From Macrolepiota albuminosa (lineage: Eukaryota > Basidiomycota > Agaricomycetes > Agaricales > Agaricaceae), in the NCBI GenBank assembly GCA_027475525.1, contig JAMWFC010000029.1, positions 1,054,001 through 1,118,000 of the forward strand: a stretch of DNA of 64,000 nt, read 5' to 3'. How positions within the stretch are numbered: position 1 is the stretch's first letter; every line of letters begins with the position of its first letter. Positions 12,446-22,076 of the stretch are shown in pieces. The notes beneath the pieces are model-generated. The model saw only the letters and a program-made list of their open reading frames with translations, was not told the DNA's origin and made no database searches. The translations under genes were made by a program, and so were the position numbers.

Positions 12446-13255
12446 AGATCACTACCTTTTTTATCAATTCAGATTAAATTAGCTGAATTTTAAATAGTAT
12501 TCTTACTTTATATTATAGTATCACTTTCAATCAATCTAATACTTAGAAGTTGGGGCTAAGAAAATCTATCAACTTGAATATAAGAGCAGGAGTAAAGCAG
12601 AGACTATTAAAACTCTTTTTAATTCTTTAAAAAGTAACAGGCATTTGAGTAGTAGGATATCAAGTCAAAGACTATTCTACTTTGAGTGTTTATGTATTAT
12701 AATATTATAGTAAGTCTTTATTTATTACTTGTTATAATTCTTTACTGAATAATAACTTTCAGAATATTGATGATGAAGATAGTAAAGCATTAAAGTGTTA
12801 TAAGCCTTTCATGTGCCAATCAGTGTCTTCAACTATATACAAATAAAGATCAAGTGCTAAAAAAAGCTGTAAAAAGTAAATTATGTTTTTTTGATTAGCT
12901 ATTATTATTTTAATATATTGCATTATTATTTCAGGCCTTTTTTTTAATAGTATAACAATATGCTAGTATATTTAAACTATAAAAAGTTCTTGCAGCTAAT
13001 GAACTAGCTGATGTAGAGATTCAATTTAATTGTTATAATTTATAGCTACAATTTTTACTACAAATGAGCATAGAAATACTAATAAACACATCAATATTGA
13101 GGAGAAAACTATTAAGATTGCTTAGAATTGGCAGTTTTATATTTAAAGTAATTAATCTAATAGTGTATATTTTGCCAAGAATTTGATAAAGTTTGTAATA
13201 AGTAGTGATTATATTGTATTCTATATACTATTCTTATCTATTATAGAAGCACTTT

Positions 13256-13843
13256 TGTAAGGACGACCTCTGGAGGCTGTGGCTCAGTCACACAGCTGGC
13301 AGAGGGAGATCCAAAGTGTATTAGAATATATACTGACAATATTATGATAACTACTCACCTGCAGTCACACAGCTGGCAGAGGGAGATCCAAAGTGTATTA
13401 GAATATATACTGACAATATTATGATAACTACTTACCTGGCAGAGGAAGATCCAAAAAAAACAAGTCTAGAGATTTTTTATGCCAGGTTGGATGCTTCTGG
13501 GGCCTCTGAAGCATGGGAAACAACTGTACAGTACAACAAAACCTTAAAAACTCAAAAATTGCCTAAATAAACAACTGTACAAACAAGGCAGGAAAACTCT
13601 GGACTTTGGAAGTCAGAAAGGCAAACTCTGGCTTATATAAGTGGTTTAAAAGTGGTGCTAAAGGGCCCACACTTGATAGCTAAAAAACTAGAGCATCTCT
13701 AGGGCTGAGAATAGTACTAACAGATAGTGTTGAAAGAATAGAAATAGTAAAATGAGAGAATAACAGAAGAAATAAGAGAATGAATAAAAGGAGAGTGAAG
13801 AGATAAGGAGTGAAAGAAGGAAGAAATGAGGAGTCTCCTGACA
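13256..13843 (-). mobile_element. Solo LTR 1 with 5-bp target duplication
   Basis: On the minus strand this begins TGTCAGGAGACTCC and ends CCTTACA. It is flanked by ACTTT on both sides (13251-13255 and 13844-13848), a 5-base target-site duplication typical of LTR retrotransposon integration. No internal region is present, so it is a solo LTR left by recombination. It carries an extra 77-base tandem copy (13285-13438) that its sister LTR lacks. Confidence 0.88.
13285..13438. repeat. 77-bp tandem duplication inside solo LTR 1
   Basis: Copies 13285-13361 and 13362-13438 differ at one base. The related LTR at 13887-14425 has only one copy of this segment. Confidence 0.93.
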
Positions 13844-13886
13844 ACTTTGACAATAAACAATATGTGATTTTTTAATGCAAACATAT

Positions 13887-14425
13887 TGTCAGGAGACTCC
13901 TCATTTCTGTCAGGGTACTCCTCATTCCTTTCTTCTTTCACTCTTTATTTCTTCACTCTCCTTTCATTCACTTCCTTATTTCTTCTATCATTCTCTCATT
14001 TTGCTGTTACTACCTTTTTAACACTATCTGTTAGTACTATTCTCAACCTTTGAGGTGCTCTGGTTCTTTAGCTATCACTCAGACAAGTGTGGGCCCTTCA
14101 GCACTGCTCCAGGCTGCTTAGATAAGCCGGAGTTTGCCTTTCTGACTTCTAAAGTCTGGAGTTTTCCTGCTTTGTTTGCACAGTTGTTTGGTTAGTCAAT
14201 TTTCAAGTTTTTAAGGTTTTGTTGTACTGTACAGTTGTTTTCCATGCTTCAGAGGCCCCAGAAGTGTCCAACCTGGCATAGGGAATCTCTAGACTTGTTC
14301 TCTTTGGATCTCCCTCTGCCAGGTGAGTAGTTATTATGATATTGTCAGTACATACTCTAATACACTTTGGATCTTCCTCTGCCAGCTGTGTGACTGAGCC
14401 ACAGCCTCTAGAGGTCACCCTTACA
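13887..14425 (+). mobile_element. Solo LTR 2, same family, opposite strand
   Basis: It starts TGTCAGGAGACTCC and ends CCTTACA, and is flanked on both sides by CATAT (13882-13886 and 14426-14430). It belongs to the same family as solo LTR 1 but is inserted in the opposite direction only 43 bases away. Together they form a near-palindrome of about 1.17 kb. Separate target duplications show two independent insertions. Confidence 0.88.
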
Positions 14426-16167
14426 CATATTGCTACAACAGCATTTTACAATCTCATTGACTTGACTGCTGAGTTGTGCCTTATGTTATTGAAACAATAT
14501 GTTGTGAAATTTTTCAAGTACAGAGCTAATATTTATAAAGTAGATATATTAAATAAATTAGTCTGCTTATTATAGCTTGTTAATTGTTTTATTACTTGCT
14601 AGATTTTTGCTAGAATATCTTTGATGCATTTTTTTATTCAGTAATATCTAAGCTTCAGCCTTCTCCTTAGGCCAATAAAAAGAATATAAGAAGCTTCATT
14701 TTCAAAGAATTTTTAGCTACTTTCTACTAAAGATCTCTACACTAAAAGAAAGTTTAGCAAATAAAGAATCAGACTTCAATCTAACAAGACTTTTGAATGA
14801 CTGCCAAGTTTTTTTTTTTTTGAAAAATAAGTTAAATTGTTGTTAATTAAAAAAAGCTGAAGTTGATGATGAATTATTGTCCAAGTAGATAAAGAAGTTG
14901 GACTTCAAAATGCATGATAAAAATCATTTTATTTGTCTTTTTGCCAATAATTTTCAAGTCATTTTATTAATTATAAATTAAAATATTTTCATTGAATATT
15001 TCAAATACACTTTAATATCTTTTATTCAGCTGCTTGATGCAAAAATCATTTAATATATCAAAGCACATTACTGATATGCATTCTGTATATATACTCTTGA
15101 TCTAAATAAAGTAGGTAAAAGAGCAATCTATAAAATTAAATCTTTTTAGACTTATAGTAACAGAAGCATGAAATCTAGTCAATAGTAAAATATACAGAGG
15201 AATACAACTTGAGTAAGAAAATCATAATCAAATCTCTATTTTATTGACAATATAGCAATGTAAGCAGAGAAAATAGTGGTACTGCTAATTTATCCTAATT
15301 AAGGTGCCTGTGATATTTTTTTCAAACTTTGCCATCTCTGAATTGACCTTACTCATGAAAACTGACTTTGCAAGTATCTAGAGAACAATATAATGATAGC
15401 TGGCAATCTGCTTTAAAGGCTATAATAAGTGCTGAAAAAGATGTGGCTAAGGCACAGGATGCTGTCTAATTACTTTTTGAGGCTAGCAACATTTCAAAAC
15501 TAACTATTAAGCATTCTTTTCAATACAATGCTTTTGCTAGCCAGATCAAAGCTGCTGAAGAGACTTTGATGAAATCCATCAATAAGCTAGTCAAGAAAAA
15601 AAGGATCTTCAAGAAGTCATTGAGCCTTGAGAAGTTGGTTGACTCTATTGAAAAATGTGAAAATCCAAATTTATCAAATGCAGCAAAAAATGGCTGAAAA
15701 TTCAGGTTCCATTGATGCAGGTCAAATTTGCAATTCAGATGAGGAAGAAAGATCCTGATGGTGGTGCTTTGTGCATAGAAATCATTTCACTCTGTGAAAA
15801 ACTTGAAGGTTATGTGTCAAATTTAGAAACTCTGACTTATCCCTTGAGCTTCCAAGGCAGTTGTGGAAGTTCAGGGCACAGCTACATATGAAGGAGATGG
15901 TAGAGAACAAATTTACTTCAAGTAGTAGACACAAGGCTGTCAAACTTTTGAGATTCCAATGTCACACATTGGGCTGGAGTCACGCCACATCACAGAATGT
16001 GTCATATTCTTGTCTTGCACTAATGCATTGGTTCTAGGCCAGTCCCAGTGCCAGTGCTTTGCTGTAAAGAAAAAAAATATGATATTTATCAAATCATAAA
16101 GACATTGTTCAGAACAATCAATGAGCATTATAATTCTTTTTGATTGGTGGTGTCCTTCGTTATTACA

Positions 16168-17026
16168 ATGTTCAACAGACTCGGGTTAGACTTTGTTTTG
16201 TCCTTTAGTATGCCCTGCTCACTCGTCGCAGCCTCCTTGCCCTTGCCGCTCCTTTGGCCCACGCTCTCACCCTCAACATTCCCCAAAACCCACTCTCGAA
16301 TGAATCTGTCAATATCACATGGACACCGGAGGCCGGCGACCCGTGCGTTGTCCTTTTCCCACTAAAGTCCACTACTCATTTCTCCTTAGAAGCATCTTTT
16401 CCCTCGAACTCTTCAACGAGCAATTCCACAACGCGTTTGCCATCGCCAACAATGTTCTCACCTCACAGCAGAAAATCACCCTCACTTTACCCGCGGTCCC
16501 TATAGGGTGCGCTCACAAAAACAACCTTGGCCTTCTGTTCTCAATTTTATTTTTCGTAGTGGCGGGTACACTTTGAACGCTGTTGACGTTGGCAACATCA
16601 ACACAGTCTTTGCCAGCACTGGAGGCTTCTCTATCGGTCCAGGTTCCAGCAACACACCCAGCGCCTCTGTTGTCAGTACCTCCGCACCCGCCACCTCCCC
16701 GTCCGCCACTGCTCCCGTCACCATGTCAAACACACTTTCTGTATCTGGCTCGTAAGTATCCCCCTTCTCCCCCTCTCCTTGAGATTAAATGCACCCCTTA
16801 AAGCAACGCGACGTCAACGGGGGCCTCGAACTCACAACTCGTCAACCCCTCATCCAGCGCAAACAACACCGCCTCTAGCCCCAACTCTGCACAGTCCAAC
16901 ACTTCCTCAGCCGCCCCGCTCAGCGGCGGCACTCTGTCAAACTTTGGAACTATCAAGGACGTCGCTGCTGCTTTGCTCTCGGCACTCGCCGGTGCTGCGG
17001 TCATGGCTTTATCAAAATGTTCGTAA
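16168..17026 (+). CDS. Kre9/KNH-domain Ser-rich GPI-anchored protein, paralog 1
   Basis: Five exons, 16168-16184, 16232-16342, 16390-16506, 16560-16751 and 16804-17026, total 660 bases and 219 residues. The first exon is 17 bases; splicing to 16232 gives the signal peptide MFNRLGLLALAAPLAHA. The Kre9/KNH-like beta domain follows: LTLNIPQNPLSNESVNITW, FNEQFHNAFAIANNV, then GGYTLNAVDVGNINTVFAS. A Ser/Thr/Asn-rich linker comes next, and a hydrophobic tail (VAAALLSALAGAAVMAL) looks like a GPI-anchor signal. The protein should be secreted to the wall or plasma membrane. Its close paralog lies convergently at 20210-21062 with identical sizes for exons 1-4. Unlike the paralog, its upstream sequence is AT-rich transposon DNA almost up to the start codon. 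Confidence 0.85.
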
Positions 17027-17434
17027 CCTGCATCCCCCATTCCCGTATGTCGTTTTTGACGGGTTCGATAACTTTTTTTTTAATCCATGCGATGATTTGT
17101 ATCCGTTTCGTTGTCTTGATGCATGATGGATGTATGATGTATGGATGTATGGAGCTGTAGAGTTTGGAGTAGTGAAGTGGTGCTCGTGAGCTTTGTGCTG
17201 TATTTACGCGTGATTTATTGAGTATATTCTGGATAATGTGTCGGATGTATGCCGCTTGAAGAATCGAGAATTGGGTCTCGGTTACATGGGGAGTGTGGAT
17301 ACGATCATTTATCATTTATCATTGAATATTGTATATTGATCATTGCATCCATTGCATCATTCATGGAGCATTTCTAAGAAGGTAAGTCGCATCGATGCCA
17401 GCGGTGAACTGTAAAGAAGTGCTAGAGAATACAT

Positions 17435-18000
17435 ACATACATCCAATGCGTTGAGCACGCACCGCCCACAAACAAACGTTTCACCAACGCGGACTTGACA
17501 ACAGAAAGATACTCAGTCACCTTTACGTACCGCGTCTGATAATGGACCGAAGTTGAAACTAAGCCGTAGCATTGAAGTATCGGGAACAATCAAGAATCGG
17601 ACTCTTTACAATGCATTTCATGTATACCTGGAACATCCAACGTCCCAACGCGTATCCACGCGCCCAGATGCGCATTCCAAATGTCGAGAACACTAAGCCG
17701 CGTAGATCGCGGCCGCGCGGGGGTTGGGTTGCCAGGTCAAAAAAGCCCAAGGCGGCGTATGTACTCAGCTCCGACAGGACAGATGTCAAAGTACCTCTGT
17801 GACAAGGGGTCACATAATATGTAGATCCGACCTCAGCCTCATCCCTCGGTCAAGGGTGCAAGCAAGCAACGCACACAAGTGCGCGGCCATTTCAAATGCT
17901 TGGTTATGGATGATAAGCTTGACTCCTGGCTCGGAAATGTATGATTTACAGACCCTGCGAAACCGAGACTGGGATCTCACGTATCCCTTCTTACTCTTAT
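17435..18000. repeat. Dispersed ~540 bp repeat, copy B
   Basis: Same-orientation copy of the 10685-11220 repeat, 6.7 kb away, with scattered substitutions and small indels. It lies between the two GPI-anchor paralogs and has no convincing coding frame. Confidence 0.75.
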
Positions 18001-20209
18001 TATTAATATCCATCGCTCTGGACGGATCGAGACCAGAACAGGTTTGGTCTCGCCTCTTCCGACATCTATGCATGCCATGGACATGGTATGTACTACACTG
18101 CACTATACAACGCAATTTCCATGAAACCCCACTCCACCATCGCAAGTATCTCAGAGAAGGACGAGGACAAGGCCAAGGATTCATAGTTCTAACCTGACCA
18201 ATCCACTTACACTCATCCCCACCTCACCCATCGCACAATTCAACACTTACTTCCCCTATGTTATAAATAGAAACATAACATACGTCATTTTTCACACATT
18301 CCACCTCTCCACAAACGCCGACCCTCCCAGCTCAGGTCGCACAACCTCCGGGCCCAGAATCTTCTGACGGATCAAGGACCATCAATCAAGGCCTTTCTAG
18401 CCATCTTGGTTTTGGCTTTGGCCTTTCTACCTCGGGCACAATTCATACATGCTAGGTGTAGGTGTACTCGCACTCGTACGCACCTTGCCGCGTGAAACCC
18501 CTAAGGCCTAAACGCAAACCCCCATGTCCAAGGGTGGGTAGGGAGTCGAGACCCAAGACCTCTAACCTAAAATTCCGCCCAAAAATCGTAAGTAATATAA
18601 GTCAACTACGTCCGACGCCGGTCTTGTCTTGGTGTTTGTTTATGTCTGGCAAGCTTACTTGACGTGCCGAATGACTTCTGCTATTGCTTGCTTATGACTG
18701 ATGGGCGGCTGATGACGATGACGCACGAAGACATACACAGACGGAGGACACGAGGCACGAAGGGGACAAACAAGAAAAAGCAAAAATCATCCTCACAAGT
18801 TCAATAAATGACTGCTGCTGATTGCTGCTGAATGACTTGGTGATGATACTGATGATTATGATGATGATGGATGCATGAAGACATGCAATACAAAGAGACA
18901 TACACGGAGACCACGGATGCACGGAATACAAACGAAGTTTCCATATATGAATTTCATGATATATTATGTATTATGTGTATAAACTAACCATCCGTCATCC
19001 GCGGCCGCCATCCGCCGACCCATCAACACCAACACCAACACCAACACCAAAAACCAAAAAAAGCACTTCTTACAATTCAAATATTAATATCCACCACTGA
19101 TATCAATGCGAACCTAGCAACTTGCGGACTTGCGGACTTGATGCAAATGCAGATGCAGATGCATGGAGGGACGGGATGGCGGGAGGACAAGCAACACCTT
19201 CTATGAATGCATGAACGAACAAACGATGATGATGATGATGATGGTGGTGGTGGTTTTCTATTCAACGCCGGCAAGCTACAATACAGAATGAATGAATGAA
19301 TGAATGAATGGTTTCTATTTATACCGCCGACAAGCCGCTACATATACAGGGCTAAAAAGGCGGGGGTATTGCCTGGCTCTTGCACTACTCCGAGTAATTT
19401 AACTAATAAGTCTGTCTATCTGCTGACGTGATTTGTAGCTTTTGCTTTTTGAGGTAGGACTCTCTCTTCGTGTGGTTTTTTGGTGGCGTGTTACGATACA
19501 GAGCTGAGAGGCGAGAACGAATGAATGAATGAATGAACGAATGAATGAATGATAAATGACGATGGATAAATGATAAATGATGATAATTGAATTGATAAAT
19601 GATCGTATCCAAGCCCCGGGCTCTGTATTCCCCTTTTTCTCCTATAACCTCGCCCACCCTCGCCTCACCCCAATTCCAATTCTTGCACACACCCAACAAA
19701 ATCCAAAAATATACTCAATAAACCACATAAAGACAGGACAAAGCTACCGGGCCAACGAGCACCACTACGCTACACTACTCCATTCATTCCATCCATCCAT
19801 ACCATCCGTAACGTACGTACACCCATCCATACATCCACCATGAATGAACGATCCATCAAAACAACGAACCCGATCTGAATCATCGTATTGATTAAAAAGT
19901 CAGGTCAATGAACCCCTCGAAAAAAAGCGAGTCCAACGACAAAGATTGAGAGCAGAAATATGAATGTGAATGGGAATGGAAATTGCAGGTATACGAATGA
20001 ATGAATGAAAAATGAAGAGTATCAAAGAAAAAGTAAAAAGTAGAGTAAAGAAAAAAAAACACGAGTCCAAAAGTACTATCCAAATCCAGACGGTATGCTG
20101 CGCAACTCCGCACTCAAAGAGAAAATAAGGAAGAAAAAAAAACGTTCAAAAAACCGCATGTTCACCGACCGACACGACACGACCTCATTGCACATTAAGA
20201 ACGTTTTTT
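18001..20209. other. Intergenic between convergent GPI paralogs, microsatellite-rich
   Basis: No gene is supported. It holds (CCAACA)n near 19024-19050, (GAT)n/(GGT)n near 19225-19252, (AATG)n near 19287-19310 and 19518-19552, and several ATCC/ATTC-rich stretches near 19775-19835. Apparent open frames here are products of these simple repeats. Confidence 0.6.
19022..19552. repeat. Microsatellite cluster
   Basis: Four simple-sequence tracts: CCAACA hexamers, a GAT/GGT tract and two AATG tetramer tracts. They lie downstream of both convergent genes and are likely length-variable. Confidence 0.85.
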
Positions 20210-21062
20210 TTAAAGAGCCACGACGACAGCACCCGCGAGTGCCGAGAGCAAAGCAGCAGCGACGACGCCCTTGTTAGCGCCAAAGCTCGACACCGCAGCA
20301 CCACTGAGCGGGGCCGCAGAGGAGGTGTTGGACTGTGCAGAGTTGGCTGCAGAGGCGCTGTTGCTTGGGGCGGATGAGAGGCCGCTGACGGTGTTGACGT
20401 TCGTGGCCCCCGTTGACACCGCGTTGCTTCAAGGGGACGCAGTCAGGGGCAATCTCACTGAGAAAAAGGGGGATACTTACGAGCCAGACGCAGAGAGAGT
20501 AGGTGACTTGGTTACGGGGGCGGTGACGGTGGGGGATGTGGCAGCTGCAGAGGTGCTGGCAGCAGAGTTGCTGGGTGCGTTGCTGGAACCTGGACCAATG
20601 TTGAAGTCTCCAGTGCTGGCAAAGACATTGTTGATATTGCCAATGTCAACAGCTTCCAAAGTGTACCCGCCACTATACAAAAAATGAGAACGACAAGGAA
20701 AGAATGTTGTTTCTGAGAGCGCACCCTACAGGGACCACGGGTAGAGTGAGGGTGATTTCCTGCTGAGTGACATCAACGTTGTTGGCGATGGCAAAGGCGT
20801 TGTTGAATTGCTGGTTGATGAGTTCGATGGAAAAGGTGTTGCTAGGTAAAAATGAGTGGCGGACATTGGCGGGACAAGACAACGCACGGGTCGCCAGCCT
20901 GGGTTGTCCATGTGATAGTGACAGGTTCATTGGAGCGAGGGTTTTGGGGGATGGTGAGGGTGATGGCGTGGACCAAAGGAGCGGCAAGAGCAAGGAGGCT
21001 GGGACGAGTGAGCAGGGCAGACTAGACAAGAAAAAAAAGACAAACCTGAGAGAGTTGAACAT
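20210..21062 (-). CDS. Kre9/KNH-domain Ser-rich GPI-anchored protein, paralog 2
   Basis: Exons 21046-21062, 20888-20998, 20725-20841, 20481-20672 and 20210-20426 total 654 bases and 217 residues. Exons 1-4 have exactly the same lengths as paralog 1 (17, 111, 117, 192). The signal peptide reads MFNSLSLLALAAPLVHA, and the domain ITLTIPQNPRSNEPVTITW, FSIELINQQFNNAFAIANN and GGYTLEAVDIGNINNVFAS. A Ser/Ala linker and the GPI-type tail VVAAALLSALAGAVVVAL follow. A TATA-like aatataaaag lies about 60 bases upstream of the start. It follows ATP23 on the same strand after only 113 bases. It probably represents the parental copy, since its promoter is intact; that is inference. Confidence 0.87.
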
Positions 21063-21175
21063 TGTGCGTGCAGTCGTGGACAAGGAACGAGCAAAATCAA
21101 AAAGCCGCAATCTGTCTTTTATATTCCACAACACACACAAACACGGAGACCGATTGATTACATTACGTCTATATT

Positions 21176-22076
21176 TCAATATATCTGCCGAGTTTCCATT
21201 ATTAACCACGCTGCACTTGAAAGCCTGTGGGAATACCTCGTCGAATGGACGTGTGTCGTTGAAACAGCTCTCCCACACCTCGTTGACCGCTCTCTCTGCA
21301 GCCTCCGTGTTGGGGCACGCTGGGTTCGCTGCCACAGAAATTACCGCTGTGCGCCGCGCGCACGCCTCGACAGTGTGCGTGCAACCCCTAAGCCGACAAG
21401 GTCTCAACAAAGCCGCATGGGAACACGCACCTGATGCTGCTTCGAAAAAGAAGCGAATTCCCCCCGCCGCAGTTCTCGCGTGTACCGGCAATCCCCGCTC
21501 AAACTATTCGCCCGAATCTTTAAATATCTCGTCAGTGGAGTCAATAAAAAAACATTACATTTAACACAACGCACTTCACTGCACGCATGATGGCGCAGGT
21601 TGCTCCAATCCACCTTGAACTTGCATTGATCATACATATGCATGAGCTCATGCACCATCGTCGTCTCCATGTGCGCCTGATTGAAAAAATTTCCCGCGCA
21701 AAGCACCACCGCGCCCCTCTGCGGCTCGAACCCCCCCGCGTGCGTCTTATCACACGGCGCACACAGAACATTCTCCCTCGGCACCTCACACCCCACCAGC
21801 TTCAAATGCTTCAACATAAACGTCACCGCCGGACCTGCCCCAGCTTAATCCTACACCGCAAACAAAAGAGAGAGAAAACTCACTATATTCCATCAAATAC
21901 GCCTTGGTCTTCTCACAACGCCTCGTATGGTGTATGAGCAGATCAGCTAGCCGTTCTTCCTCCGTCACTCCAATTCCAGTCACAAGCGCAGCCTTGCGCC
22001 TCCATCTCTCGAACGCGCTCGTCGGTGGCGGCGGTGAAGACGACGACGACGACGGGCTTTCTGGAGTGTCGCTCAT
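21176..22076 (-). CDS. ATP23: Mitochondrial inner membrane protease ATP23
   Basis: Five exons, 21884-22076, 21575-21843, 21431-21517, 21237-21365 and 21176-21184, give 687 bases and 228 residues, close to yeast Atp23 (227). The zinc-protease motif is VHELMHMYD (HExxH). It is followed by the family block KVDWSNLRHHACSE, then IRANSLSGDCRYTRE, KQHQACARRTAVISV and WESCFNDTRPFDEIY. The last exon is only 9 bases (Ile-Tyr-stop); reading through it would run the frame into the next gene. Two acceptors are less usual (TTAAG and TCGAG). ATP23 sits in the intermembrane space, processes Atp6 and aids its assembly into the ATP synthase, and degrades Ups1-type lipid carriers; these roles come from yeast. 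Confidence 0.92.

Larger units (their letters stand above)
11560..16130. mobile_element. AT-rich, CpG-depleted transposon island
   Basis: Base composition falls sharply to AT-rich across this stretch. By my reading it contains only two CG dinucleotides between about 11,556 and 15,982 (at 13,264 and 14,128), while both flanks are full of them. It contains two solo LTRs (13256-13843 and 13887-14425) and decayed plus-strand sequence near 15,380-15,650. One short open piece there reads EETLMKSINKLVKK, suggesting an old coiled-coil ORF. No open frame of useful length survives. The pattern fits methylated transposon DNA whose 5-methyl-C has deaminated. The right border lies about 35 bases before the start codon of the GPI-anchor gene at 16168. 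Confidence 0.75.

Noticed and set aside
13256..14425. A foldback transposon with ~550-base terminal inverted repeats
   Set aside because: Each arm has its own perfect 5-base target duplication (ACTTT and CATAT) and LTR-type ends, so they are two solo LTRs rather than one foldback element.
15360..15700. A transposase (KDZ-type) remnant
   Set aside because: Only a short Lys/Glu-rich reading remains and no catalytic residues can be identified.
11560..16130. Repeat-induced point mutation as the cause of the AT-rich island
   Set aside because: The loss is concentrated at CG, whereas classical RIP acts mainly at CA; methyl-CpG deamination explains the pattern better.
19403..20113. Several 70-100 codon frames between the GPI paralogs
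   Set aside because: They are translations of AATG, ATCC and T/C-rich microsatellites.
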